Positions 17,290-25,632 of a stretch of 39,981 bases of DNA are shown piece by piece (positions within the stretch are counted from its first letter, which is position 1; the number at the start of each line of letters is the position of its first letter). The stretch is from Cellulomonas sp. RIT-PI-Y (GTDB lineage Bacteria > Actinomycetota > Actinomycetes > Actinomycetales > Cellulomonadaceae), in contig NZ_JANZKP010000030.1 of the NCBI RefSeq assembly GCF_025642745.1, positions 1 through 39,981 of the forward strand, written 5' to 3'. The notes beneath the pieces are model-generated. The model was not told the origin of the DNA and did no database searches. It worked only from the letters and a program-made list of their open reading frames with translations. Position numbers and translations under genes: made by a program.

Positions 17290-18281
17290 GCGGACCGCCC
17301 GCGGGCGACGTCGTCGATGACCTCGGCGGCCCGTGCGGCCGCGCCCCGGGTCCGCCACCGGGACCAGTCGGGTTCCAGCGCGGCAGCCTCGTCCAGCAGC
17401 CGCGGCCAGGTGGGGGCGTCGGGCCAGTCGGGAGCGACGACCGCCAGCCCGGCGGCCGCCAGGGCGCGGGCGGTGCACAGCTGCTCGTCGAAGGGCCGGG
17501 GCTGCGGGATGACGACGGCCCGCGCGTCGGCCACCGCCAGGTCGGCGATCGAATTCTGCCCGGCCCACGCGACCACCGTGCGGGCACCGGTCAGCGCGTC
17601 CCAGGGATCGGCGAGCCACTGGCCGGACGGGCCGAGGACGGTCCACCGGGTGTCCGGGGTGCCGGCGACGGCCTCGTCGATCCGGCGCCGGTCCACGTCG
17701 GTCCCGCCCCGGCCGCCGAGCAGCAGCACCCCGGAGGGCTCCCCGGTCGGCCGGGCGCGTCCCTCGAACCGGCTGATGCCCCCGACGTGGTGCACGCGCG
17801 ACCGGACCGGCTCCAGGTGCGGCGCGGGCATCAGCCCGGCCGGCCACGGCGCGACGACGCGGGCCGCGGCGCGCAGTCCGAGGGTGTGCGGGAGGTCGTC
17901 GCGGACCCCGGGCTGGGCGATCAGCACGGGCGGGATGCCGAGCAGCCGGGCGAGCAGGGTGACCTCGACCGAGACGTCGACCACCAGCGCGTCGGCCCGC
18001 TCCTCCTGGAGGGCCCGGGCGAGGGTGGCCAGCCGTCGGGTGTGTCCGGGGTGACCGAGCGGCGCCCAGTGCAGGAGCCCGCCCGCGGTCGGGTCGGTGG
18101 CCGTGCCGTCGTCGTCCCGATCGAGCGCGACCCACCGGCAGTGCGCCGGCAGGCCGGCCGGTTCCGGCAGCGAGCTGAAGCAGAGCAGCTCGGCGTCCAG
18201 GTGGGGGGCGATCGCGCGCAGCCGGCCGAGGTGGCCGGAGCCGTGGTGGTGCACGTACCACCCGATCAGCGGCCGGGTCAC
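17283..18281 (-). CDS. GT-B glycosyltransferase, MurG/GT28-like
   Basis: A 332-residue protein resembling GT28/MurG-like UDP-sugar transferases. The N-terminal loop is IGWYVHHHGSGHLGRLRAIAP; the linker region GVLLLGGRGGTDVD starts the donor-binding half; and AWAGQNSIADLAVADARAVVIPQPRPFDEQ (about residues 235-265) fits the donor-sugar pocket and its hydrophobic brace. It is not MurG itself: the N-terminal GGTGGH and the division-gene neighbourhood are missing. GTG 18281 overlaps the upstream GT stop by 4 nt, and its own end overlaps the next GT by 7 nt. Acceptor unknown. Confidence 0.78.
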   Translation of the reverse strand: MTRPLIGWYVHHHGSGHLGRLRAIAPHLDAELLCFSSLPEPAGLPAHCRWVALDRDDDGTATDPTAGGLLHWAPLGHPGHTRRLATLARALQEERADALVVDVSVEVTLLARLLGIPPVLIAQPGVRDDLPHTLGLRAAARVVAPWPAGLMPAPHLEPVRSRVHHVGGISRFEGRARPTGEPSGVLLLGGRGGTDVDRRRIDEAVAGTPDTRWTVLGPSGQWLADPWDALTGARTVVAWAGQNSIADLAVADARAVVIPQPRPFDEQLCTARALAAAGLAVVAPDWPDAPTWPRLLDEAAALEPDWSRWRTRGAAARAAEVIDDVARGRSAC

Positions 18282-19384
18282 GCGGCCTGCTCGGGGATCG
18301 GCCGGTCGGCACGGACCAGGTCGTGGAAGATCCGCTCCAGGGCGTCGGTGCGGGTGGCCAACGACCAGCGCCGCCGAGCCGCCGACCGGATCCGTGCCCG
18401 GTCGGCGGGACCGGTGCGGGTCACGAGTCGTCCGGTGGCCTGCACGAGGGCGTCGAGGTCGCCGGGCGGGACGGCGATCATGCCGGTGGAACGGCGCGCG
18501 ATCTCCGCGATGCCCCCCGCGCCGAAGGCGGCGACCGGCGTGCCGCACATCAGCGACTCGGGCCCGACCAGGCCGAAGGGTTCGGCCCAGGCCGGAGTGC
18601 TGAGGCTGCAGGCGCTCCCTCCGATCAGCGTCGCGAGCTCCGGCTGGTCCAGCAGCCCGGCATAGCGGACCGTGTGCCCGTCGACGTGCGGCAGCACCTC
18701 CCGCTCGGCGTAGGCGCGGTCGCCGATCCGGCCGGCCAGGGTCAGTCGCATCCCCAGCGCCCGGGCGACCGCGATCGCCAGGTGGGGCGCCTTCTCCGGC
18801 ACGATCCGGCCCGACCAGACCAGCCCGTCGCCGCCGGGACCGAGCGGCCAGTCCTGGTCGGCGATGCCGTTCGGCAGCACGGTGGCGTCCACCCCGGTGC
18901 CGGCCCACTCGGCGCGGGTGTAGTCGCTGACCGCGAGGAACCGGACCGAGCGGGCCCGGGGCAGCTCGGCCACGAGCGCAGGCTCCCGCGGGGTGTGCAG
19001 GGTGGCCACCATGGGTGCGCCGAGCTCGGCCGACCGCCGCAGCGGGAGACCGTGCAGGCAGTGGTCGGAGATCACGTCGAACCGGCCGGGGAGCAGGTCG
19101 AGCGCCCGGTCCAGTGCCGGGACCGAGCGGGTGAGGTACCCCGCCGGATAGGTGGAGTCGGTGGGCCGGGCACCGGGTGGCCACCGGAGTGCGGGCAGCC
19201 GGAACGCCGTGGGTCCGTCGTCGAGGAAGTCCGATCCCTGGACCGCGATCAGGGACACCTGGTGGCCGCGGTCGCGCAGCGCGCGGACCTCGTTCCAGAC
19301 CATGGACTCCAGGCCGCCCGCGTGCGGCCGACGGATCGGGAACCGGAGCGGGGCGATCACGCACACCCGGAGCGACGCGGTCAT
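18278..19384 (-). CDS. GT4-family glycosyltransferase
   Basis: A 368-residue GT-B protein. The N terminus MTASLRVCVIAPLRFPIRRPHAGGLESMVWNEVRALRDRG is a classical GT4 acceptor-binding start. WSGRIVPEKAPHLAIAVARALG begins the donor domain, and AWAEPFGLVGPESLMCGTPVAAF (near 265-290) contains the E-x7-E nucleotide-sugar motif. ATG 19384 overlaps the upstream stop (ATGA), and the stop overlaps the next gene's GTG. It is probably a retaining transferase; its donor and acceptor cannot be read from sequence. Confidence 0.9.
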   Translation of the reverse strand: MTASLRVCVIAPLRFPIRRPHAGGLESMVWNEVRALRDRGHQVSLIAVQGSDFLDDGPTAFRLPALRWPPGARPTDSTYPAGYLTRSVPALDRALDLLPGRFDVISDHCLHGLPLRRSAELGAPMVATLHTPREPALVAELPRARSVRFLAVSDYTRAEWAGTGVDATVLPNGIADQDWPLGPGGDGLVWSGRIVPEKAPHLAIAVARALGMRLTLAGRIGDRAYAEREVLPHVDGHTVRYAGLLDQPELATLIGGSACSLSTPAWAEPFGLVGPESLMCGTPVAAFGAGGIAEIARRSTGMIAVPPGDLDALVQATGRLVTRTGPADRARIRSAARRRWSLATRTDALERIFHDLVRADRPIPEQAA

Positions 19385-20490
19385 CGGGCCGATCCGGCGA
19401 GCAGTGCCCGGTACAGCGCGTGCTGGCGCTCGGCGGTCGCCGCGTCGAGGACCGATCGCTCGCCGTGGCGCCGGCGCACCACCGCGTCCCGGTCGGCGGT
19501 CCCGGCGCGGGTGCCGTCGCGGAGGAGGTCGCGCAGCGAGACGGCGAGCTCGCCCGGCGGGAAGGTCGACACGGCGCCGTCCCCGTGTTGCTGGCCGTAG
19601 TAGCCGACCGCGGGGGCGGCGACCGGCACACCGAGGTCCCAGCACAGTTCCAGCCAGCCGGAGTGGGTGCCGTGGCGGTAGGGCAGCACGCAGGCGTCGA
19701 GTCCGGCGAGGCTGTGTTCCAGCTCGGCGTCGTCCAGCCGGTCGTGCTCGATCAGGGTGACCATCGGGGAGGAGGCGCACAGCGCCCGGACGGCGTCCCG
19801 GGCGCGGGGGTCCCGGACGGAGCGGTGCAGCCGGACCTCGGCGCGGGCGTTCAGGCCGTCGAGTGCCGGATCGGACAACGCGGCGAGCAGGGCGCGCGTG
19901 GCGCCGATCGGGTCGACGTTCGGCCGCAGGTCCTTCAGGTGCAGGCCGATCACCCGGCAGCCGGCGGTGGGCGGCACCGTGGGCGGGTTGCCGGTGAGCA
20001 GCCGCGGATGGGGCAGCACCAGGGCGTCCCGGCCCCAGCGGGCGGCGATCTCCGCGGCGGCGCCCGGGGTGAGGGTGATCAGCGCGTCGGCTCCGGGCAC
20101 CAGCACGTCCAGCTGCTCGGCGTAGCGGCGCTGGTCGGCGAGCTGCGGATGGGCGAGGTCGTGCACGGTCATGACCACCGGCCACCCGGCGTCGTGCGCC
20201 GCGTGCAGGGTCGCGGCCAGGTGCTCGGGGGTGAAGGACTCGGTGCCGAAGTGCAGGTGCAGCAGATCGGCCTCCGCCGCGTGGTCGGCGATCCACCGGG
20301 GGTCGAGCACCACCGGCGGCCACCACCGACCGGGCTCCGCTCCGTCGGGCAGCGGGTCCGGCAGGACGTGCACGCCGCGTCCGGCGGTCACCCGGGCGAC
20401 GTAGGGGTGGCCGGCCGGGACGGAGGCCACCCGGACCGGCGCGGAGGTCACGTGGCCGGTGCCGGTCGTGACCGGGGACAGGAGGGTCAT
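19381..20490 (-). CDS. GT-B (GT4-like) glycosyltransferase, first of the minus-strand GT operon
   Basis: A 369-residue protein. It has a Rossmann-like first half (WIADHAAEADLLHLHFGTESFTPEHLAATLH..., VVMTVHDLAHPQL) and a GT-B-type second half (LIEHDRLDDAELEHSLAGLDACVLPYRHGTHSGWLELCWDLGVPV). The usual E-x7-E is not clear; the corresponding stretch carries GTHSGWLE instead, so it is a divergent GT4-like member. ATG 20490 is chosen because AAGGA lies 5 nt upstream; a GTG at 20517 in frame is less likely. It heads four overlapping minus-strand genes and is divergent from the two-gene plus-strand GT unit, with a 95-nt gap that must hold both promoters. Confidence 0.78.
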   Translation of the reverse strand: MTLLSPVTTGTGHVTSAPVRVASVPAGHPYVARVTAGRGVHVLPDPLPDGAEPGRWWPPVVLDPRWIADHAAEADLLHLHFGTESFTPEHLAATLHAAHDAGWPVVMTVHDLAHPQLADQRRYAEQLDVLVPGADALITLTPGAAAEIAARWGRDALVLPHPRLLTGNPPTVPPTAGCRVIGLHLKDLRPNVDPIGATRALLAALSDPALDGLNARAEVRLHRSVRDPRARDAVRALCASSPMVTLIEHDRLDDAELEHSLAGLDACVLPYRHGTHSGWLELCWDLGVPVAAPAVGYYGQQHGDGAVSTFPPGELAVSLRDLLRDGTRAGTADRDAVVRRRHGERSVLDAATAERQHALYRALLAGSAR

Positions 20491-20585
20491 CCGGGTCCTT
20501 CGCTCGCGCCCGGTCACAGTCGACGCCCGGGGCTGGAGCGAGGCCGTGATGAGGCGGTCCGCGAAGTCTCGCGCGGTTGCCGACC

Positions 20586-21614
20586 GTGCGCGACTCCACC
20601 ACGATCACCCCGGTGAGGATCGCCGAGGTTCCCGCCCAGCTGCTCACCGGGCCCGCCCGCCACGGAGTGGCCCGGTACGCCCGGGAGGTGGCCGAGCAGG
20701 TCGCGCGCGTCGCGCCGGAGACCGCGGTGGTCGAGGTCGACGACCCGGCCGGGCTGGCCTCGGCGGTGACCGGACACGAGCGGGCCCACCTGCACGTCAC
20801 GGACCGGCTGCTGGGGGCCTCGCCGGACGTGGCCGCCGAGCGGGTCGAGGCCCTCACCGGGCGGACCCGCCTGACCGTCACCCTGCACGACGTGCCGCAG
20901 GAGTCCGACGGCCCGCGGAACCTGGCCCGGCGCGGTGCCGCGTACTCCCGGATCTGCGCCGCGGCCGAGGGCGTCGTGGTGAACAGCCGGCACGAGGCGG
21001 ACCTGCTGGTCGAGCACGAGGTGGTCCGGCCCGGGACCCCGGTCGGCGTGATCCCGTTGGGCGCGGGCGGGCGGCGGGCGGCCACCACCCCGCGGCCGCA
21101 CGGGCTGACCGCCCTGATCGCGGGCTGGCTGTACCCGGGCAAGGGGCATGACGACCTCATCCGGGCGGTGGCCGAGGCGGGCGGTGGGACGGTGCTGGCC
21201 GTCGGAGCCCCGTCACCGGGTCACGAGGAGGAGGTGGCACGGTTGACGGCGCTCGCCGCGGGAGCCGGGGTGGTCTTCCGGGTGACCGGGAGCCTGGGCG
21301 ACGCCGAGTACGCGGCGGCGTTGGGCGGGGACGGCGTCCCGGTCGCGGCGCACCGGCATCTGTCCGCCTCCCGCACGCTGCTGGACTGGGGCGAACAGGG
21401 TCGGCGACCGCTGGTGGCCGACTCGCGGTACGCCCGGGAGATGTCCGAGCTCCGCCCCGGGACCCTGTCGCTCTACCCGCCGGACGGTCTGGCGGACGCG
21501 CTGCGGGCGGCGGCCGCCGATCCGGGGTCGACGGTGCTCGCGCCCGGGGTGGGCCTCGCGCCGACTCTGGCGGACGTGGCGGTGGCGTACCTGCGCTGGT
21601 GGGGGTCGGCATGA
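20586..21614 (+). CDS. GT4-like glycosyltransferase
   Basis: A GT-B family protein of about 342 residues. VRIAEVPAQLLTGPARHGVARYAREVAEQV is a typical GT4 start, LTVTLHDVPQESDGPRNLARRGAAYSRICAAAEGVVVNSRHEADLL follows, and the donor half begins with LIAGWLYPGKGHDDLIRAVAEAGG. The region that should hold E-x7-E is unusual (VPVAAHRHLSASRTLLDWGEQGRRPLVADS). The start is uncertain: TTG 20577, GTG 20586 and GTG 20613 are all in frame and none has a ribosome-binding site; GTG 20613 would give the family-typical MRIAEV. Its stop overlaps the ATG of the GT2 gene (ATGA). Confidence 0.78.
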   Translation: MRDSTTITPVRIAEVPAQLLTGPARHGVARYAREVAEQVARVAPETAVVEVDDPAGLASAVTGHERAHLHVTDRLLGASPDVAAERVEALTGRTRLTVTLHDVPQESDGPRNLARRGAAYSRICAAAEGVVVNSRHEADLLVEHEVVRPGTPVGVIPLGAGGRRAATTPRPHGLTALIAGWLYPGKGHDDLIRAVAEAGGGTVLAVGAPSPGHEEEVARLTALAAGAGVVFRVTGSLGDAEYAAALGGDGVPVAAHRHLSASRTLLDWGEQGRRPLVADSRYAREMSELRPGTLSLYPPDGLADALRAAAADPGSTVLAPGVGLAPTLADVAVAYLRWWGSA

Positions 21615-22849
21615 CCGGACCGATCCCGCTGCCGGGCAACCGATGGGATCTGCTGGACGGTGTGCGGCCCGCCCGACCGCCCCGGGTGTCGGTGATCGTG
21701 GCCCACTACGCCCAGCCGGAGCAGTTGGCCCGCACCCTGCACGCGCTGGGCCGCCAGGACCATCCCGTGGAGCGGACCGAGCTGATCGTGGTCGACGACG
21801 GATCGCCGGAGCCGCCGCGGGTGCCGGATCACGTGCGGCTGCTGCGCCAGGAGGACCGTGGGTTCCGGCTGTCGGCGGCCCGCAACCTGGGGGCGTCGGC
21901 GGCCACCGGTGACGTCCTGGTGTTCCTGGACGCCGACACGGTGCCGGAGCCGGGCTACCTGCGTGAGCTGACCCGGTTGTCGGCGCTGGCACCGGACTGC
22001 GTGACGGTGGGGCGTCGCCGGCACGCGGATCTGGCCGGGACGCCGCCGGATCAGCCGGTGGAACTGCTCGGCCCCTCCCGTGAGCTGCCGGAACCGGAGT
22101 GGCTGCGCGCCGCCTACCGGCGCAGCCGGGACCTGCTGGACGTCGACGACCGGTCCTACCGCGCGGTGATCGGGGCGGTCACCGCGTGCAGCCGGGTGAT
22201 GTTCGACGCGACCGGCGGCTTCGCCGAGTCCTTCGACTCCTACGGCGGGGAGGACTGGGAGTGGACCTATCGTGCCTGGTTGGCCGGGGCGGTGCTGGCC
22301 CACGTGCCGGCGGCGGTGGCCTGGCACGACGGACCGGAGTGGTCCGACCGCGAGGACGGCTCGACCCTGGCGGCCAAGAACGCCGAGACGCTGCGGCTGG
22401 CGGACCTGATCCCGGTGCCCGGCTCGCGCGGACGGGGCCTGCCGGCGGCGCACGCGGACGTCGTGGTGGTGGCCCCGGAGACGGATCCGGCGCGGCGGTT
22501 CGTCAGCCTGGACTCGGTGCTGGCCGAGCTGCCCGGTGCGGTGGAGGCGGGTCACGGACCGCGGTTCGACCGGGTGCGGGTGGAGGTCCGGCTCGACGTG
22601 CCGTTGCGCGCCGGCGGGGGAGTGGTGCGGGCGGCGGTCGAGCGGCTCGACGACGAGGGGCTCGGTGAGCTGACCCTGTGCGATCGGGGCGGACGCCGAC
22701 TGCTCCGGGTGCGGGCGACCAGGGCCGTGGCCCGGGCGAGTCGCTGGCGCCGGCCGGACCTGTTCCCGCGCGCCGAGATCCGCACCGACCGGGTGCGGGC
22801 GCTGACCGAGGAGCCCGACCTGGCGGCCTACCTGGGCGGGTGGGGCTGA
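21611..22849 (+). CDS. GT2-family glycosyltransferase with extra C-terminal domain
   Basis: A 412-residue GT-A protein. RVSVIVAHYAQPEQLARTLHAL and LIVVDDGSPEPP begin the nucleotide-binding fold, VLVFLDADTVPEPGYL contains the DxD, and FDSYGGEDWEWTYRAWLAG is the Glyco_transf_7C-type acceptor motif. About 130 residues after position 280 (from VVVVAPETDPARRFVSLDSVLAELPGAVE) form a C-terminal domain I do not recognise. ATG 21611 overlaps the upstream GT stop by 4 nt. It ends 1 nt before the stop of the convergent DUF2530 gene, so no room is left for a terminator between them. Confidence 0.9.
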   Translation: MTGPIPLPGNRWDLLDGVRPARPPRVSVIVAHYAQPEQLARTLHALGRQDHPVERTELIVVDDGSPEPPRVPDHVRLLRQEDRGFRLSAARNLGASAATGDVLVFLDADTVPEPGYLRELTRLSALAPDCVTVGRRRHADLAGTPPDQPVELLGPSRELPEPEWLRAAYRRSRDLLDVDDRSYRAVIGAVTACSRVMFDATGGFAESFDSYGGEDWEWTYRAWLAGAVLAHVPAAVAWHDGPEWSDREDGSTLAAKNAETLRLADLIPVPGSRGRGLPAAHADVVVVAPETDPARRFVSLDSVLAELPGAVEAGHGPRFDRVRVEVRLDVPLRAGGGVVRAAVERLDDEGLGELTLCDRGGRRLLRVRATRAVARASRWRRPDLFPRAEIRTDRVRALTEEPDLAAYLGGWG

Positions 22850-22850
22850 G

Positions 22851-23093
22851 TCAGCGCCCCGGCCTCTGCCGCACCCACCAGAGCCCGGCCACCCCGAGCA
22901 GTCCGCCCACCGCGCAGGTCCACGCCCCGTGCGGTCCGACGGTCCCGGTCAGCCACAGCACCAGGGCGACCACGAAGGCCACCGCCCACACCACGATGCC
23001 GAACCGGAACACCGGACGCAGGCTGACCGGCACCGGGTCGGGGGTGGGTCGGCGGCGTTCGGGGCGCAGCGCGAGCTGCAGGAAGGACGGCAC
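22851..23093 (-). CDS. DUF2530 small membrane protein
   Basis: An 80-residue protein with two predicted membrane helices (RFGIVVWAVAFVVALVLWLTG and WTCAVGGLLGVAGLWWV) joined by the short loop TVGPHGA, matching the actinobacterial DUF2530 family in length and in the LRPVFRFG...VR pattern. Function unknown. The GTG start at 23093 has no ribosome-binding site but a TAGGCT -10 box exactly 7 nt upstream, which indicates a leaderless transcript. It sits between the glycosyltransferase cluster and the flagellar genes and need not be related to either. Confidence 0.85.
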   Translation of the reverse strand: MPSFLQLALRPERRRPTPDPVPVSLRPVFRFGIVVWAVAFVVALVLWLTGTVGPHGAWTCAVGGLLGVAGLWWVRQRPGR

Positions 23094-23100
23094 GAAGGTC

Positions 23101-23106
23101 AGCCTA
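23101..23106 (-). promoter_or_regulatory. -10 element of the leaderless DUF2530 gene
   Basis: TAGGCT on the minus strand fits TANNNT and ends 7 nt before GTG 23093, placing the transcription start at the start codon. The -35 region falls inside the end of the upstream EAL-HDOD gene and has no clear match. Confidence 0.5.
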
Positions 23107-23123
23107 GGGGGTCCCTGTGCCGC

Positions 23124-24323
23124 TCAGTTGCCGCCGAAGGCCAGGGAGGTGGCGGTGGCCAGCGCCTGGGGGACGGCCGCCAGATAGGCGTGGGCGACGT
23201 CCCACGGTTCGAGGCCGGTGGCGGCGACGGCGTCGGAGTCGTTCTCCTCGTGGGCGAGCACAGCGGCGAGCGCCCGGCCGTGGTGGCCCTCGTGCCGGAG
23301 GATCGCCGCCGAGAGGTGGTCGGAGATGCCGGTGCGCTCGACCAGGTCGGTGAGCTCGATCGCCTGCTGGGCGGCGACGGCGGAGAGCAGGCCGACGGTG
23401 TAGCCGGCGTCGTCCCCGGACAGGGCCCGGCAGGTCATGGCGCGGGTCAGCACGGTCCACAGCGCGGCGACGGTGTTCGGGCGGGCGTCGATCAGGGAGG
23501 CGATGGCCAGGGCGTGCAGCTGCCGGGGACCGACCAGCACGACGGCCTGCCGGACGGAGTCGACCTCGGTGCGCAGGCCGAAGGCGCTGGAGTTGACCAG
23601 GTGCAGGACCCGCATGGACAGCTCGGGGTCGGCGGCGACGGTGGTGACGACGGCGTTCTGGTCGACCTGGTCGGCGGACAGGATGCGCAGCAGCTCCAGG
23701 CACTGGAGCTCGCCGGCGTTGAAGCTGCGGCGGACCGGCGCCTGGTCGCGCTGGAACATCGGGCCCTGGAGCAGGTCGGCGCCGAGGCCGATGCCGCGGG
23801 TGATCCGGTCGGTGGAGTCGGCGCGCTCGGCCAGGACGGCGGCACCGGCGTGGTGCGCGCGGTCGACCAGGAGGGCGAGCTGGTCGTCGTAGCGGGCCAG
23901 GTCGATCTTGACCAGGGCGACCCGGTCGAGCAGGCGGTCCTGGGGGGCGGTGCCCTGGTAGTCGGCGAGCGCCAGCCGGGAGCCGCGGGCCTGGGCGAGG
24001 GCGACCAGCGCGTCGATCTCCGGGTGCCGGGACAGCGCGGGCGTGATCTCCAGCAGGAGTCGCTCGGGATCGCCCCAGACGGAGGTGGTCCCGGCGAGCA
24101 CGCCGACGGTGGCCCGGAGCAGCACCAGCCGGTCGGCGGCCAGACCGGAGAGGTCGAGCGCGGCGTACTCGGCGTCGGCGTGCGAGGCCGCGGCCTCGTC
24201 GGACACCGGGCGGCCGTCGGGGCCGGTGACGCGGACCTGGACGGCATAGCCGTAGACGGTGCGGTCGGGCTGCACCACGGGCTGACGCAGCACGGTCACC
24301 GTGCCGACACCGACGGAGGTCAT
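23124..24323 (-). CDS. EAL-HDOD signalling protein with degenerate EAL domain
   Basis: A 399-residue paralogue of the EAL-HDOD protein at 8458-9801. The EAL half (about 10-210) has lost key residues: the ExLxR site reads YGYAVQVR, the usual Asn site reads LLRATVGVL, and Asp-Asp is LADYQG. LEITPAL, LVKIDLA, AERADSTD and QGPMF still mark the fold. It is therefore unlikely to hydrolyse c-di-GMP but could bind a nucleotide or a protein. The HDOD half begins near residue 225 (VVTTVAADPELSMRVLHLVNSSAFG). ATG 24323 has GGAG just upstream and lies 17 nt after the fliW stop, so it is the last gene of the flgN-flgK-flgL-fliW unit. A role in flagellar control is inferred from position and from the related CdgJ. 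Confidence 0.85.
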   Translation of the reverse strand: MTSVGVGTVTVLRQPVVQPDRTVYGYAVQVRVTGPDGRPVSDEAAASHADAEYAALDLSGLAADRLVLLRATVGVLAGTTSVWGDPERLLLEITPALSRHPEIDALVALAQARGSRLALADYQGTAPQDRLLDRVALVKIDLARYDDQLALLVDRAHHAGAAVLAERADSTDRITRGIGLGADLLQGPMFQRDQAPVRRSFNAGELQCLELLRILSADQVDQNAVVTTVAADPELSMRVLHLVNSSAFGLRTEVDSVRQAVVLVGPRQLHALAIASLIDARPNTVAALWTVLTRAMTCRALSGDDAGYTVGLLSAVAAQQAIELTDLVERTGISDHLSAAILRHEGHHGRALAAVLAHEENDSDAVAATGLEPWDVAHAYLAAVPQALATATSLAFGGN

Positions 24324-24340
24324 CGCGTCTCCAGGGAGGT

Positions 24341-24751
24341 TCAGGGGCGGCCGAGCGGCGCGCGCAGCGGGAGGTCGTCGGCGAGCACGGTCTGCGCGGC
24401 GGCGCCGGTGGCGGGGTTCACCAGCAGCGGGGCCAGCAGGTTCGCGGTGGGCGGCTGGGTGCCCTGCGCCGGGCGCACCACGACCAGGACGCGCAGCTGG
24501 TCGGCACCGAGCAGGGTGTGCAGCTCGTCGCCGATCCGCGGGGCGTAGTCCGGGAAGTACGGCTCCGGGTCGACGACGAACAGCCGCACCGGGCGGGCGC
24601 CCTCCGGGGCGGAGCGGAGCGCGAACAGCGATCCGGCCTCGTCCAGGGCGGCCACCTCGAAGTCGGTGTACCCGTCCAGGCCGGGCATGGCGGCGGCCAG
24701 GTGCAGCGCGGTCGGCAGCACGAGGGGCGTGGTCTCAAGCGTCATGGTCAT
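24341..24751 (-). CDS. fliW: Flagellar assembly factor FliW
   Basis: A 136-residue FliW protein. Family features are PGLDGYTDFEVAAL near the start (compare the usual GLPGFE...F), the central FVVDPEPYFPDYAPRIGD, and the late NLLAPLLVNPATGAAAQTVL. FliW binds flagellin and, in other bacteria, antagonises CsrA so that flagellin is translated only when export keeps pace. ATG 24751 overlaps the flgL stop by 4 nt; a second ATG lies at 24745. No csrA gene is in the window, though fliW and csrA are often adjacent, so csrA is expected elsewhere, perhaps past the right edge. The flagellin leader in this window shows matching CsrA-type sites. Confidence 0.92.
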   Translation of the reverse strand: MTMTLETTPLVLPTALHLAAAMPGLDGYTDFEVAALDEAGSLFALRSAPEGARPVRLFVVDPEPYFPDYAPRIGDELHTLLGADQLRVLVVVRPAQGTQPPTANLLAPLLVNPATGAAAQTVLADDLPLRAPLGRP

Positions 24752-25632
24752 CGCAGGTAGTCCAGAAGGGTCGGCTGGAGGACCTTCGCAGCGGCCCCGA
24801 GGGCGCCCTTGTAGGCGACCTCCTGGGACTGCAGGTCCAGGATGATCTGCGCCAGGTCGATGTCCTCGATCTCCGACAGACGGGTCTTGCTGGTGAGCGT
24901 CTGGTCGGTGATCCGGCTCTGCGCCGTCTCGATCTGGTTGGTGCGCGCACCCACCGAGGCGACCTCGGTGAGCATCGCGGTGATGTGGCCGTCCAGGGCG
25001 TCGATCTGGTCGGTCGGGTCGCCCCCGGCACGCAGGGTGGCGGAGATGGAGTCGAGCACGGCGAACACCGAGTCGTCGCCGTCACCGAAGACCGCGCTGC
25101 CGGTGGAGTCCACCCGGACGGTGGTGCCGTCGCCGACGGTGCGGGTGACGGAGCCCCCGGCGACGCCGCGGAAGGTGCCGTCGTCCTCGAACGCCGGCGC
25201 TGCGGTGGTCCCCGCGAAGACGCTGCGGCCGAGGTAGCTGGTGTTGGCCTGCCGGAGCAGGTCGGCCTTGAGGCCGTCGATCTCCTCGGCGAGGGCGACC
25301 CGGGAGGTGTCGCCCAGGGCGGCGTCGCCACCCTGGAGGGCGAGCACCCGGACCCGGCGCATGTCCGCCAGGGAGGTGGTCAGGGCGTTGTCGACCGTGG
25401 TCAGCCACGCGTTGCCGTCGGCGGCGTTCCGCGAGTACTGGTCGAGCATCCGCTGCTCGCCGCGCAGGCGCAGCATGTCGGAGGCCCCGGCCGGGTCGTC
25501 GGACGGCCGGTTGATCGTCTTGCCCGAGGACGCCTGCGACTGCAGGTCGGCCATCTTCTGCAGGTTGGTCTGCAGATTGGTCAGCGTCGAGTTGCGCACC
25601 GTCAGATGCGTCACCCGTCCGATCGCGGTCAT
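24748..25632 (-). CDS. flgL: Flagellar hook-filament junction protein FlgL
   Basis: A 294-residue hook-associated protein 3. It has flagellin-like ends: RVTHLTVRNSTLTNLQTNLQKMADLQSQASSGKTINRPSDDPAGASDMLRLR at the N terminus, and TRLSEIEDIDLAQIILDLQSQEVAYKGALGAAAKVLQPTLLDYL at the C terminus. It joins FlgK to the filament outside the cell and is exported by the flagellar type III system, so no signal peptide is expected. ATG 25632 overlaps the flgK stop by 4 nt, and fliW overlaps its end in the same way, showing tight coupling. Confidence 0.95.
   Translation of the reverse strand: MTAIGRVTHLTVRNSTLTNLQTNLQKMADLQSQASSGKTINRPSDDPAGASDMLRLRGEQRMLDQYSRNAADGNAWLTTVDNALTTSLADMRRVRVLALQGGDAALGDTSRVALAEEIDGLKADLLRQANTSYLGRSVFAGTTAAPAFEDDGTFRGVAGGSVTRTVGDGTTVRVDSTGSAVFGDGDDSVFAVLDSISATLRAGGDPTDQIDALDGHITAMLTEVASVGARTNQIETAQSRITDQTLTSKTRLSEIEDIDLAQIILDLQSQEVAYKGALGAAAKVLQPTLLDYLR

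Noticed and set aside
17283..21160. Very long fused frames through the glycosyltransferase genes
   Set aside because: Each combines a real GT with read-through into the neighbouring frame. Start codons with 4-7 nt overlaps and family N termini define separate genes.
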